A stretch of 64,000 nt of DNA from Zhengitettix transpicula. Lineage: Eukaryota > Arthropoda > Insecta > Orthoptera > Tetrigidae. The position numbers and the translations under genes were made by a program. Position 1 is the first letter of the stretch. Each line of letters opens with the position of its first letter. This document shows, one piece after another, positions 36,801-47,724 of the stretch. Below the pieces are notes generated by a model, which ran no database searches, was not told the DNA's origin, and was given only the letters and a program-made list of their open reading frames with translations. The DNA is taken from contig CM073593.1 in the NCBI GenBank assembly GCA_037074705.1, positions 107,634,238-107,698,237 on the forward strand, in the 5' to 3' direction.

Positions 36801-39800
36801 GACATCCATAACCACGGATTCGTCTCCAATGTCGTTTATTTCTGCCTTATGTTAACGTTGTGCCATTAAGGGTGCTCCCGTCCCAAGCTCAAAGGGGGGG
36901 ATGAAACTATAACATGTAGAGAATTATTAATGACTCTCATTGACCCCTAAAAAATATTTATTGGGCGCAAATATCGGCCGGTTATTATGTTTGAAAATTT
37001 CTACCCCCATATGAATGGTGTGAGGTAAGCTTTAGACAAAGAAGTTAATTTCCTAATCAGTTTTCACAACTCAGAATTATTTTTATTTAATTATTACAAA
37101 TAATAAATGACCATTTGATAGATAGATTTATTCACCATTAGCCCTCTTAAGAGGGAATAGGATTCGTCACAAATGTACAGTAGATAAATTACACAGAATT
37201 AATATTAATAGGTTACACACACACATAACATAGAGGGAAATATTAATGCACCCAATATTATTCTTTGAGTTTCAAATCTATTCCATCTTCATACTTATTT
37301 TGGCATCTAAATGGTACATTTTTTCCCCGCTTATCTACCATGTCCCATCTGGAGAAGTCTACCTGTGTATATATTTACATGTGTGGGGGAGTGTTTAGAG
37401 CACGTTGGCGTGTTTCAGAAGTGAGCTCGTCGCAGACATGGAGAAGTTTTCAGGTTAGAGTCCTCAAGTACCAAACGTGCGAGAAGTTGTTCTGGGACCT
37501 CAAGTCCGAGGACTTCACTCTGCTCAACGGGTTCGTCTGCGCCGTTGGAGACTCCAGCGTGTGCTCGGTACGTAAACTGGATTTTTCTACCTAAAAAATA
37601 AGATATATAGAGGGTAGGGGAGGGAGGGGGTGTACCGTTGGTACCTGTGTATGTTCTCCCGTGGCCGCCAGACTCTCCAACAATCGGGGCTGCCGCGCGA
37701 GTGCTGCTGCTGCTTCTGGTGGTGGTGGTGGTGTTTGCCAGTTCAGTCCACGTTACGGCTCCACAACACGTGGTTAAAAAAAAAACTAGAATAATTACTG
37801 CAAACGATGAGATTAAATTACTACAGTTTTTCCGAATAGAATTACTACAATACATTTTGATATAAAAATATTAACTGACTGTTGTTGAGAAAACTAAGAA
37901 ATAAATAAATAAGTAAAGATCAGCCAATTTTAAGTCAGAAATAAAAATTATTAATGTAAAATTAAACAACGTGTAATATAATAGTCTACACGTGCCCTCT
38001 TATCATAACGTCTCTTCAGCATAGCGGACCTAAGAGGGCGCAGCTGCAAGAACGCTGATGCAGTTAAAGACATCACTTTAGATATACGCACAACAACATA
38101 AATCTTCACCCCTTCCGCCTAGGCAGCTGTGAAAACGCTGCGTCTAATGAAGTCAGCATTTTAAGTGCCTTATGCAGACATGCACACGGCTGCAGAAATC
38201 TTCCACCCTGTAAGAGTTCTCATTGGAGACTTAAAATCATCAGGGAGGGGGAAAGGAGTCTTTGAATTGTTCAGAGCTTCTTGGGAACGACAGTCGTGAT
38301 CCAACCTCCAGACGGGTCGGTGGCTCCTGGTGCTATCCGCCAGTTTGTCTTACTTTATTTTATTTCTAACTATCAAATCTCTTTATTCTTCATCAACTCT
38401 TATTTGACTGAAGTGCAGCGAAACACCAACCACTACGCCTAGGTTCAATTAGTTGAACCCGAACCCTCACGTTACCGACTTTCCTATTTCCTGTTCTTAA
38501 TTCTTCCTTTATCCTCTAGATCGGTAGCCAGGTGAGTTCACGGAGTTATAGCTCGGTTGGTGAACGATCTATCTGGACTTCCCATTTCCAACAGCTGGAA
38601 TGTTACATGGTCACAGCGGTGGGATGTTACAAACGTTTCGTCACTTATTTTCCGACGTCATCAGGTTCAACCAATTACAATGATTAGAATAACATATTCA
38701 AGATACAAAAAAATATAAATTTATCTTAAAAAATGTTACTGTTATTTTTTTTTCAGTTTTAAACTTCAACCTGATGAGGTCGCAAAATAAATAACGAAAC
38801 GTTGATTAATTTTACATTAATAAATTGTTTTTTTTCTGACCTTAAATTGGCTGATGTTTATTTATTCAACAAAGAACCCTGAAGGAAAAGAAACAACCAA
38901 AATCTTCAAATTCATCGACAAATCATTTCAATGTTCTTTGTTTTAATATTTAAATCCTTAAATCACTCTTAAAGAGGCGTTTTGGTGTTTGGGACTGCAT
39001 GACCGGAAGTGACGTGTTGAGCGACCAACATACACTCTTTACAGTCGGTAATTATAATAATCTGACTTCACACCAGCCTGAAAAATATTTACCAGACACA
39101 ACGTTTCATCCCTGATTGGTGACACATCTTCAGGTGCCCAATTACAATTAAGAAACTATGCCCAAACATTTTTTATTTCTTAAAAAAACATAATTTAATT
39201 TGGCAACAATGTAATGACAAATGTGAACATGAGATCAACGTTGCCAATGTTTCATCGTGCAGTCATTAACGTTTCCAACTGATAACAAATAATTTCAATA
39301 ACGTTGAAGAATTCCTCATTATTGTCATCTGTTTGTTGAATTATGTAATTTATTCATTTCCATTGTTATCTTAAAGTTGAATAATGCTTGTAAGCTTTGG
39401 GCGAAAATAAAAATTAGACTCAAAATGTCAATAAGGTTTATGATTCATTATGATTCTATAATTTGTTAACAAAATAATTCTTACTCCACCTTTCATTGTT
39501 AAATTACAAATTGCGGGCATTCATAACCATAGTTCAACAATGTAACCGTGTTCTTGTAACTTTACTATATGTCATTCTTACACTGTATTCAGCAGTCTAC
39601 TGTTTATTTTTTAAAACTGAAATGAATATGTTTAAATCGTAACGAAGAGATTCGAATGTTTGAATGATGTTTCAGTTACGTTAAACGTAAGTTAATTGCC
39701 TTTTTTTATCCAATTAAATTTTTTAAAAATGTTATATACCATTTAATTTATTAGTAATGTTTTAGATGTCCTTTATTGAAATTTACAAAACTAAAGATGT

Positions 39801-40979
39801 CCTAATCCAAGGACAAAATGCCTTATTTTTTTCAATAATTAATGTCTTTGTTATTAATTGCCTACATTTAATTTATTTTCATGCAATTTGGCAATATTTA
39901 ATTCATTAATAATTTTTTAGATACCTTATTGAAATTTACAAAACTAAAGATGTCCTAATCCAAGGACAAAATGCCTTATTTTTTTCAATAATTAATGTCT
40001 TTGTTATTAATTGCCTACATTTAATTTATTTTCATGCAATTTGGCAATATTTAATTCATTAATAATTTTTTAGATACCTTATTGAAATTTACAAAACTAA
40101 AGAGGTCCCAATCCAAGGACAAAATGCCTTAATAATTTTTTTCAATAATTAATATCTTTCTTATTAATAGTCGATATTTTCAAGTTTTGTTAATTGAATG
40201 CAATTTGGCATTATTTAATTCATTAATAATTAGATTCTCTTGATTTAATTTCCAAATCGTAAGAGGTCCTAATTCAAGGACTAAACGTCTATTAAATACG
40301 TTTCTTTGAACAATTAATTTTTTCTTATTGTCTAATTAATTTTAGGTGTATACATAATTTTATTAAAAATGATCATATATGTGCAAGACTTTTTCTTTCT
40401 TAAATTGGTTTACTTAATTGAATTCTTCTAATTGAATGCCTGAAGAGGTTCCAATGAAGTGGACGAAACGTTGTGTCTGTTAAATGTTTATGTTTTAAAT
40501 AAGATAATAATTTTTTTCCTGACTAATAGAGATGGTGTTTTTTTTTAACATTTTAACGTTTACAGTAAATGATGAATATTGCTTGTTAAGGTGGAAGGAA
40601 GTGATTGGCGAACACAGCTGCTGTTCTGTAACTTCAGCATTTTCGACCAATCACAGCGATTTACGCTTGGATACTGAATACGGTTGCTAGAAATCCTTGA
40701 CACAAGCGTAATGAGTTGTGGTACCATGTGTTTCGCCGGTCTTGTGCTCTGCTTATCCTGCGTCCGTTGTTCCAGTCAGATTACGGAGGTCCCGTCGTGT
40801 GTCCGCTGGTCGAGGATCGCCTGAGGTTTGTCCTGGCCGGCGTCCTGGGGGATCCGATCAATTGCGACGATCCTGCGATACCCACGCTCCTGGTCAACAC
40901 CGGCTTCTTCGCCCCGTGGATCCAGAGGACGCTGGAGTCTCTGGGTTACGAGAACTACGCTGTTCACCCGCGATACTGA
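33834..40979 (+). CDS. SPH3: clip-domain serine protease homologue, 355 aa, five exons
   Basis: Exons 33834-33985, 35228-35512, 36169-36446, 37419-37567 and 40776-40979 (TGA) join with phases 2-2-1-0 into 356 codons. Start is the ATG in CGCCATGC; the longer upstream frame has only a GTG. Signal peptide MLQVSSVVLLVLCGAQA is followed by clip cysteines CECPTKDCFCLRTRNC and CGAYEQCC, eight in all with an extra CxC. Linker cysteine YGGCG precedes MPWAASL. The protease-like domain has TAAGC (His to Gly), FDLVLL (Asp kept), and SDYGGPVVCP (Ser to Tyr). It ends YAVHPRY, a tail shared with SPH4. The donor after exon 3 reads GAG|GCAAGT, a GC-AG intron needed to keep phase 1. An AATAAA lies 45 bases after the stop. 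Intron 1 holds a SINE-like copy and a hammerhead-like motif; intron 4 is 3.2 kb of repeats, including a 153-bp array. Likely secreted pseudo-enzyme; exact role unknown. Confidence 0.87.
34118..34152 (-). ncRNA. Hammerhead-like motif, SPH3 intron 1
   Basis: Minus strand CTTAAGA, C, GTCCC/GGGAT stem around TGATGATAA, then GAAACGTTTTG. Flanks ATACAAC and GTTGTGAT can form helix I. The first box has one change. Confidence 0.42.
34560..35090 (+). mobile_element. SINE-like element, copy K, in SPH3 intron 1
   Basis: Full-length copy from TTAGGGTAACAGG to CATCCCTCGCAGAC, ending about 140 bases before SPH3 exon 2. Confidence 0.7.
36545..37020 (+). repeat. Dispersed repeat P, SPH3 intron 3
   Basis: Starts CCCGGCGTTGCCCGGGTTGTC and carries the Ca-rich CCACCCCCACCCC and ATATTTATTGGGCGC blocks of the family, partly duplicated. 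Confidence 0.55.
38632..38664 (-). ncRNA. Hammerhead ribozyme-like motif (intact boxes)
   Basis: Minus strand CTGATGA, C, GTC...GAC, GAAACG. Convergent with the copy at 38771, about 105 bases away. Confidence 0.45.
38771..38803 (+). ncRNA. Hammerhead ribozyme-like motif (intact boxes)
   Basis: CTGATGA, G, GTCGC...AAC, GAAACGTTGA. Helix II is poor (two to three pairs). Flanks TCAAC and GTTGA may pair. Confidence 0.42.
39101..39133 (-). ncRNA. Hammerhead ribozyme-like motif (intact boxes)
   Basis: Minus strand CTGAAGA, T, GTG...GGGAT, GAAACGTTGTG. CAC before and GTG after fit the inner helix I pairs seen at 59669. Confidence 0.45.
39740..40290 (+). repeat. Tandem array, 153-bp unit, with relic hammerhead boxes
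   Basis: Units aligned at CTAAAGATGTCCTAATCCAA occur at 39791, 39944 and 40097, with a fourth, diverged one at 40258. Each has GTCCT/AGGAC (or GTCCC) stem arms followed by AAAATG or TAAACGTC, a decayed hammerhead-like core. The first two units are almost identical, implying recent duplication. Confidence 0.75.
40440..40472 (+). ncRNA. Hammerhead ribozyme-like motif (intact boxes)
   Basis: CTGAAGA, G, GTTC/GGAC stem, GAAACGTTGTG. It follows directly on the 153-bp array, as if it were the intact end unit. Confidence 0.47.
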
Positions 40980-41021
40980 CCGTCACTCACTTCTGTATTC
41001 TGAACGGCATCTGACAGCCCA

Positions 41022-41027
41022 AATAAA
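41022..41027 (+). terminator. Polyadenylation signal of SPH3
   Basis: An AATAAA hexamer lies 45 bases after the SPH3 stop codon (AAATAAAACAG context). It is the first such hexamer downstream and fits a short 3' UTR. The cleavage site itself cannot be read from the sequence. Confidence 0.6.
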
Positions 41028-41784
41028 ACAGATGTTATCGTCGTTGAGTGGGTGTTTAACTGTCCATCAGGAGCATCCTTGTACCACCACCAATATATTC
41101 CAGATTCCTCTATTTCCCTTCTTCTGTTCCCTGACTTGCTTCGTCCACTGAAACACTGACTTTCCCATTGGTCTCTTCAGGTCTAAAAGTTTGGTTTTCC
41201 TTTCACCGGGCGTTCGACTTTCCCGTGCTGTTTGCGTCTCCTCGCCTGGTCCACTTTGTCGACCTTCTCACAAATAAATCGACCATTATTCTCTCCAGCC
41301 ACAACTTAGCTCGTTCTGTACTTATTATCTTCCGTCGTGTAATTTAACCCTTGGATAGCAGGACATTAATGAGCCTTTACCGAATCTACCTTCAATTTAG
41401 TTCGACCTGGAAAGAACACTAAAGGATTTTTTTAATGATTTAGGGTTTTAATGAATCAGCAAATGTGAAAGCGTGTTAATTGATTCACGATGATTGTTCG
41501 TTTTATGAGTTGAATAATTATGTCAGTGCTGCTTTATCCATTTACCTCATGATTTTCTGGTAAGATTCGATTAGTTTCTGTGTAATTAAATTCGTTATAT
41601 TTTTAATTGCTTCAAAAAGCGATTCCATGTTGTTAATTCTTGCTAATAAACGTTTTAATTCGTCGGGCAGTAAAAATTAATCATCGTCGGGGTAGTGTCA
41701 AAATGCCTCGATGGACAGGAGCCAACTGGATAAAGGGATGTACAAGGAAAGAAACACAACAGCTACTTTGTCACAATGGAACTG

Positions 41785-41790
41785 TTTATT
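41785..41790 (-). terminator. Polyadenylation hexamer overlapping the SPH4 stop codon
   Basis: On the minus strand the last codons read CAA TAA A, so AATAAA contains the TAA stop of SPH4. A T/G-rich stretch follows within about 40 bases. I saw no other AATAAA closely downstream, so the 3' UTR may be only about 10-30 nt. This is inferred and needs 3'-end reads. Confidence 0.45.
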
Positions 41791-44700
41791 GAGACTGGTC
41801 GTAGACCGGATGCACCGCGTAGCTTTCATTGACGACGGCCATCAGAGTCCTCTCGATGGCCGGGCCGAAGTAGGACGTGGTGGTGAGCAGCGCTGGCACG
41901 CTGGAGTCTCCACATCGCAGAGGCTTGGACAGGATCCCGACCTGGACGAAGCGCGTGGGGTCGGGCTCCAGAGGACACGCCACGGGGCCTCCGTAGTCCT
42001 CCTGGAACGTAAGCGGGTCTGACTGCAGGAAGACAAACATAACCTTTGGTGCGAAATTAATCCTCCCAAAAATAATCGTTTAGTAATGGAGTTTGAAATT
42101 GTTTCATTGAGACGGATTAAACACCCAGCGGGGTTATGTTGTGCTTTCTTAAGAGTCAGATCTCGTTCATTAGTGATGAGACCAACATCAATTAGAAAAA
42201 CTTAGTTGGACGTTTCGACGCTCTAACAACATTTAAGGTCATTAGGCCAGCTGATGAAGGACACGCACCTGGCAGAGGGAAGGTCCTTCGGCGCAGGTCA
42301 TCCCGGCGGGAAGGTCGAAGTGTTCCCCCAGAAGGTCCCACAGCTTGTTCTCGCAGACTCTGTAGCTCTCGACGACGAGCTCGACCTGGCGCAGTCGGGA
42401 TCCTCCCGGAGCGTCTGTAAGGACGATGAGAGCAAAGAGTTTAGAATTCCCTTTATCTAGTCACGTGGAGGGTACCACTGGATAATACAGACGTAAATGA
42501 GGAAGAAGAGCCTACAGGAAGGTTTGGGAGTATGACAAAGAAGGAGATAGGAAGAAATTAAACCGAGGAACCTGGAACTTACCTGGAAGACCCGAGGAAA
42601 ACCCTGCGGCCAAACAGCGGCCGAGGTCCATCCTGGAGTCCGGCTGCAGCAGGCACAAGACGTCCACGGTAGGACTCCTGATGAAGGGCTTCTCCAGTTT
42701 GAGCAGCGCCACGTCGAACCTTATCCCCGCAGGCTCGTAGTACTCGTTGCTCAACGCGGAACTGACCGCACGTTCTTGCGCCGACGAAGAAGTGTCCGTG
42801 AGGTCAGCGACGCCGGCGACCACCGACAATGCGTCATCCGAAGTCACGCTGAGGACAAGAATCAACCAACCCCTCAACTTAAGCAGACACCCTTTAATCT
42901 GACCAAGGTTGACCAAGAAGAAAGGTATCATGGTCGACGCTCCCAACCGTCCTATGACCATGACACCAAAATTTTACTCACTCCGTCAGACATCCCGCGG
43001 CGGTGAGGACGACGCTCGGGTGGATGATGGACGCCGCGCACACGAAACTGCGTTGGCCATCTTGTGACGTCTTGAAGATGGCCGCCATCCAAGGGACGCT
43101 GTCTGAGCTTCTCCGGAGGCCGCACTCGAGGTAGTTGACGTAGAAGTCGGCGTCTGTGGTCCCGGCGGAGATGGTCGGTGCTGGTGCTGGAGCGGTTGTT
43201 GGCGTTGGAGTCATGGTGGTGGTGGTGGGCGTTGTGGGAGGGTTGGTCGTGGTGGTGGTGGTGGGCGTTGTGGGAGGGTTGGTCGTGGTAGTGGTGCTGA
43301 GCGTTGTGGCAGGGTTGCGCGTGGTGGTGGTGCTGGGCGTTGTGGGAGGGTTGGTCGTGGTCGTCTGGTCGCGCGGAACCTTGCAACATGTCTCAAGCCC
43401 GTTGCACCATCTTACAATATCCATTTCTTCGAAGCTGAAAAAGAAAACATCGAACAAACTGTGATCGTGACCGGCAAGCGTCACGATAGTACAATTTACG
43501 TAATTTCATTGGTTACTTTTAAGCGAGATCGTAAGTGGAGCAGTTGAAGATCCAAAGAGAGCGTGCAGTGACACAAAAAATAATAATGGAAATATAGAGG
43601 GATGAAATAAGTGATAAATTTCTATTTGCTGTGAGCGACTCTTTTGAATTTACACATGGAAGGGAATTGGACGATGGAGATGGACCACGGCGGTCGGTGA
43701 CTACAGGCAAAGGCAGAAATCATTATGTGCATGAACAAGAATAATAAAAAAACATATTTATGGGGTAAAAAAGTACGTGAAGAGGTTCGTTTATCTGGTG
43801 AAGTGGGCAAGTAAAAGAAAAGTTTAAGGTTAAAGGAAAAGAAAAAGAAGTGGCAAAGCAAACTGGAAAGTAACCGGAAAGAAAAGAAAATAGAAGGAAA
43901 AGTAATATAAATAGAAGGAAAAGAGAAATAAAGAGCGAGGAAAGGGAAAGGAAAGCGCAGGGAAAGAAATGGAAAAGGGAAGTAAAAGGAGAGGAAAATG
44001 GAATAGAAATAGGAAAGAAAAGGAACGGAAACAAAAAAAGTAAATCGAAGAAAAAAGGACAAGAAGGGCAGTACACGTGAAGAAAATAGGAGGAAAAGGA
44101 AGGATAGAAAAATAAGCAAAAGGGAAGGAGAAGTCAAACTATAAGTAAAGGAAAAGATAGAGAATAGGGAACAGAACGGAAGTGATAATGGAAAGAAATA
44201 TGGAAGGAAAAAGGAAAAAAAGGAAGAGAAAGCGAAGGATTAATGAACGAAAAAGACTAAAGAAGTGTGAAGGAAAAGAGGAAGGAAACGGTAAGAAAAG
44301 AAAAGAAAAGTCAAGAAAAAAGATGGAAGAAAAATGGAAAGAAACGATAAATAAAGGGCTGAAAAGTGAAAGAAAAGGATGTAAAAGAATAAAGAAAGGT
44401 GATGGAATGGGGAACAAAAAGACTAAAGAAAAGGGAAAGGAAACGAAAAGATAATATAATAAAATGGGAGGGACATGAATAAAAAAGGGAATTAAAAGGG
44501 AAAGGGAAAGGAAACGGAAAGAAAAGACAGAACGAAAGGGAAAGAAATGGGAAGTGTAAACGAATACGAGATATTGAATCACGATGGCTGTGTTTCACGG
44601 TGGTAAGAATTAAGCTAACAACAATATGATTGAGGAATTAAATTGTGATGGTAGGAGAGAAGCGGACGGTGAGGGAAGAAGGAACGTGACTTACTCGAAA

Positions 44701-44882
44701 TTCGGGATTTCGCCGACGATGACGTCGGACGAGTCGCAACTGGTGGACGAGACGCAGAGGCAGCCTCGGGGGTAGAAGGAGGCGCACTCGCAGGGCTGGA
44801 AGGAGCTTCTCTGCGGCTGCGCCCTCGCGGACAGCGAGAACACGAGGACGACGACCGCCATCACGAGGCCTGGAGGTGCCAT
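41786..44882 (-). CDS. SPH4: clip-domain serine protease homologue with Thr/Pro-rich linker, 422 aa, five exons
   Basis: Exons, in transcript order, are 44882-44695, 43434-42982, 42848-42583, 42414-42269 and 42001-41786 (TAA), phases 2-2-1-0, 423 codons. Start is the ATG in GCAGCCATGG; four codons upstream the frame has only TTG. Signal peptide MAPPGLVMAVVVLVFSLSARA is followed by clip cysteines CECASFYPRGC, LCVSSTSC and ETCC (eight cysteines). A mucin-like Thr/Pro linker (about 65 residues, built from a 36-bp tandem repeat) sits between clip and protease-like domain. Then come LECGL, VPWMAAIF, TAAGC (His to Gly), FDVALL and EDYGGPVACP (Ser to Tyr). The C-terminus ESYAVHPVY resembles SPH3, its tail-to-tail neighbour, indicating an inverted duplication. 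A second in-frame acceptor 21 bases upstream of exon 5 would add seven residues. The linker is probably O-glycosylated (inference). Function within immune cascades is inferred from family only. Confidence 0.88.
43222..43370 (-). repeat. 36-bp coding minisatellite (Thr/Pro linker of SPH4)
   Basis: Four copies of a 36-bp unit start at 43227, 43263, 43299 and 43335 inside exon 2 of SPH4. Each encodes about 12 residues of the pattern TTTTTNPPTTPT. Unit length is a multiple of three, so copy-number change keeps frame. The third copy is the most diverged (RNPATTLS). The array explains why SPH4 is longer than its paralogues. Confidence 0.85.
43780..44560. repeat. Polypurine (plus) / polypyrimidine (minus) tract in SPH4 intron 1
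   Basis: About 780 bases are nearly all A and G on the plus strand (AAAG, GGAAA, GAAAAG words), with no coding logic. It fills most of intron 1 of SPH4. Long pyrimidine-rich open frames on the minus strand are by-products of composition. Similar tracts occur at 46990-47700. Confidence 0.8.
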
Positions 44883-45414
44883 GGCTGCGCTCAACTAACT
44901 ACGACCACTCCTGCGAAGGCGATAGCCAGAGACCGCATTTAGGGGAAATCTGTGGTTTTCCTGCACCGCTGATACCGTTGTAATTAGCAACGTGAGGAAT
45001 AATCAAATTTAGTTTCAGTATTTTTAATTGCGATGATCTTTGCAATGCTATTTGAGGATCAGCCAATCTAATCAATGGAAGCACATTATTATTATGAATT
45101 TTTGGAACCTTGTTACACATCCTCAAATTTAATAAATAAATTGTCATTGTGTTTCATAATTTTTTTCCAATTAATTTGGGAAAAATTTCAAGCAATGTCT
45201 TGAACCCCAATTAAGTTCCCATAATTTATTCTAATATATATATTTTTAAATGAAATCAGCAATTAAAAAGCTGGTAAAAAATATTAGTTAAATTATTAAT
45301 TATAATTTTTTTCTAAAATTTAACCCCATAGAAAATTGATGACACCCCCTGTAGAGTTTTCTGAACCAATTGAAGTGCCGTGAATGTTCTGAATTTTCTT
45401 TCTGTGCAGTTGTG

Positions 45415-45835
45415 TCGCTCTAGGCTCTTCTTAGCACCTGACGAAAGGAACAAGGATCCCAGAAACGTTGTGTTTTCAATTATTTGTCTTCCTTATTCAT
45501 CAACATTAAATTAAACAACGTCCACTCGTCCCCAAATTCTCCTACTCCCTCATCACATCTTGACATCACAAATTTGTTTTTAATTTTTAAAGAATATCAA
45601 ATATCCGTCACTTACAGTTGTGCCAACATTCTTTCCCCCTCTGGATTATATTCCTCAAGGACCCACTTGCCACTGTTACACACAGAAGACGTTGATTCCT
45701 GCTACATGGGACGGACGAAACGTTCCCTCAATACCCGTCCCGTGTCAAGGAACGTGGAATCCAATCTGTTTGTCTCCAAACGCATCACCAATTCTAAAAG
45801 AAAACAACATGTGATTGTCCAAAGATTTTAGTCGT
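45415..45835 (+). pseudogene. Penelope-like element 3' fragment with GIY-YIG scrap
   Basis: DVDSCYMGRTKRSLNTRP near 45690-45740 is the GIY-YIG signature; the frame ends near 45829. It is preceded at 45438 by a hammerhead-like motif. The block GTGCAGTTGTGTCGCT...GGCTCTTC occurs here, again at 45955, and inverted near 33000. Confidence 0.6.
45438..45469 (+). ncRNA. Hammerhead-like motif next to a GIY-YIG fragment
   Basis: CTGACGA, AAGGAACAAGGATCCCA, GAAACGTTGTG. It sits 250 bases upstream of the GIY-YIG scrap on the same strand, linking motif and Penelope-like element. Confidence 0.42.
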
Positions 45836-46784
45836 TGCCTCCCCTCCCCCAGCCAGAGATGCTTCACATTAAGTCAAACATCACAATTGCAACGCTTCTG
45901 CTTTCCCACTGTCGTTGTTTTTTCTTCGCTTTTGAGTTTTGTCTAACTGACGGGTGCAGTTGTGTCGCTGAAGGCTCTTCCCCCGCACCTGAGGAAAGGA
46001 ACAAGGTAACGTCTGTATTTAGCTATCCTTCTTCCTTCTTAATTATCTTTATCAATCCGACGTAAAGTTTAATAATTTGTTTATTATATCGTTTGCGGTT
46101 CACCCACAGAACTTCCTTGCTTACTCCAGAGGATGTTGGGTAACCATTTCCCGTCCTTAATTAGTAATTAGTAACAGTTAATTGCCTCTGTGGAGGGTTT
46201 TTAGAAAAAGAAAAAGTCTGATGTCGTCGTATTTCTCTGAAGGTTGGATGAATAAATTGTTCTGGGAATCGTCCAAGGCCTTGCACTGCCATCTTCAACT
46301 CTTCCAGGAATGACGCCAACCTTGATGCGTTGCTTTCATTCCTCTAAAAATAATAAATAACAATAATTTTTAAATCCTAAATATTGTAGTTAACACCTGA
46401 CGTGTCGACTCACTGATTTATCGATTTAGATCGACTCGTTGTGTTTGATGTATTGCGAGTAAACACAGTTGACTGGTGCCTCGGGCGAATGCGGCTGCAA
46501 GGAAGGTGGACGAGTCCCTGCCATCATTGACGCGTAGTCTTCCTCACTTATGAAGGTATTCTTCCTCTTCTTCTTTTATTGGAATTATAACCCAATGTGG
46601 CATTAATAACAATTTTCCTCCATTCCGCCCTCTCCTGTGTCAGTCTCCGCCATCCTCATGGCTTGTACATCCCATCTTGTCCTGGGTCTCCCCCTTTTCC
46701 TCCTCCCGCCCAGCTTCCAGTCCATAATTATCAAGGTATTTGCGTAATTAACAATTGTGACATCTTCTAATACACACTGATTGA

Positions 46785-46990
46785 GTCTGTCTGTTCCTTA
46801 TACAAATCCACACAAGACAAGAGTCGTCTACCAACCCTCAGGGGCGAGGGTCAAAATTTTCAAACATGCTAAAATTGCATCAAGTTAATTTTTTTGCGTC
46901 AGTGACATTATTAGTGTTTCTACCCATGTTATCTGTGTATAATTTCAACCCCTTACAGAATGGTAAAGGAGTTCCTTTAAGGGTTGGGGG
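46785..46990 (-). repeat. Dispersed repeat P fragment
   Basis: Inverse-orientation blocks CAGTGACATTATTAGTGTTTC and GTGTATAATTTCAACCCCTT identify the family. Confidence 0.5.
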
Positions 46991-47700
46991 CCTTTACAAG
47001 AAATTAATGCGCGTAGGGAAAGCAGAAAAGTCAGAATGTAATTGAAATGAAAGGCGAGTGAAAGATATGGAAAGGAGAAAGAACGGAAATTTCAAGGACT
47101 GATAAGAAAATTGTAGTGCGTGAACACAGGAACAGGTGAAATTTTTTTTAATGAAATACGACTGTGAGGGAGACAGAAATAGAATATGTAAAAAGGAAAC
47201 TAAGAGAAAAGAACCGAATAGAATAGGTTGAGCCAAAAAAAGGAATTGCAACGAAATGAAACACTGGAAAGACTTGGAAAATAAATTAATGAAAGTAAAA
47301 TACAGTAAAGAAAATTGAGGAAATAAACGTTAGGATAGCAAAATTATAGTCTGATAACGAAGTAAAGCGAATGACGTGAAACAAAACTGGACGGGGAAAG
47401 CACGAAAAATAAAATTGCAAGTGAAGAGTAGAAATTAAAGGATGAATAACTAAAAGTAAGGTAGAAACGCAAACGGGAAAGGGATCTGAAGTGAAATGAA
47501 ACAGAAAGACGACGTGGTAAAGTAAAAATAGAGGGAAAAAATATGGAAAGAAACGAACACAATTAAAAAATGTATGGTGAGACACGGACAGAAGCGCGAA
47601 AACGACCGAAATAAACAGAGGGAAAAAATTATGGAGCCATTGAAAAATAAATAGGAGAAGATAGACAACGAAATTAAGTGTAGTGGAAATTTTGAATCAC
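46985..47700. repeat. Purine-rich intergenic tract
   Basis: Around 700 bases rich in GAAA and GGAAAG words lie on the plus strand between SPH4 and SPH5. This is low-complexity sequence like the SPH4 intron 1 tract. Open frames here are compositional shadows. Confidence 0.7.
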
Positions 47701-47724
47701 GCAAACACGGCCGATATTTACGTT

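Larger units (their letters stand above)
37570..40775. other. SPH3 intron 4, repeat-filled
   Basis: A 3.2-kb intron, the longest in this cluster apart from none recognised as coding. It holds three hammerhead-like motifs (38632, 38771, 39101) and a tandem array with relic motifs (39740-40290), plus a further intact one at 40440. No exon is seen inside. Confidence 0.55.

Noticed and set aside
42002..42022. Upstream acceptor as the main 5' end of SPH4 exon 5
   Set aside because: It would add seven residues between the Cys and EDYGGP that no paralogue has, so the downstream acceptor was preferred. It is kept as an alternative.
43622..44598. Long Phe/Ser/Leu-rich minus-strand frames
   Set aside because: They are translations of a polypurine/polypyrimidine tract lying in SPH4 intron 1 and overlap in several frames.
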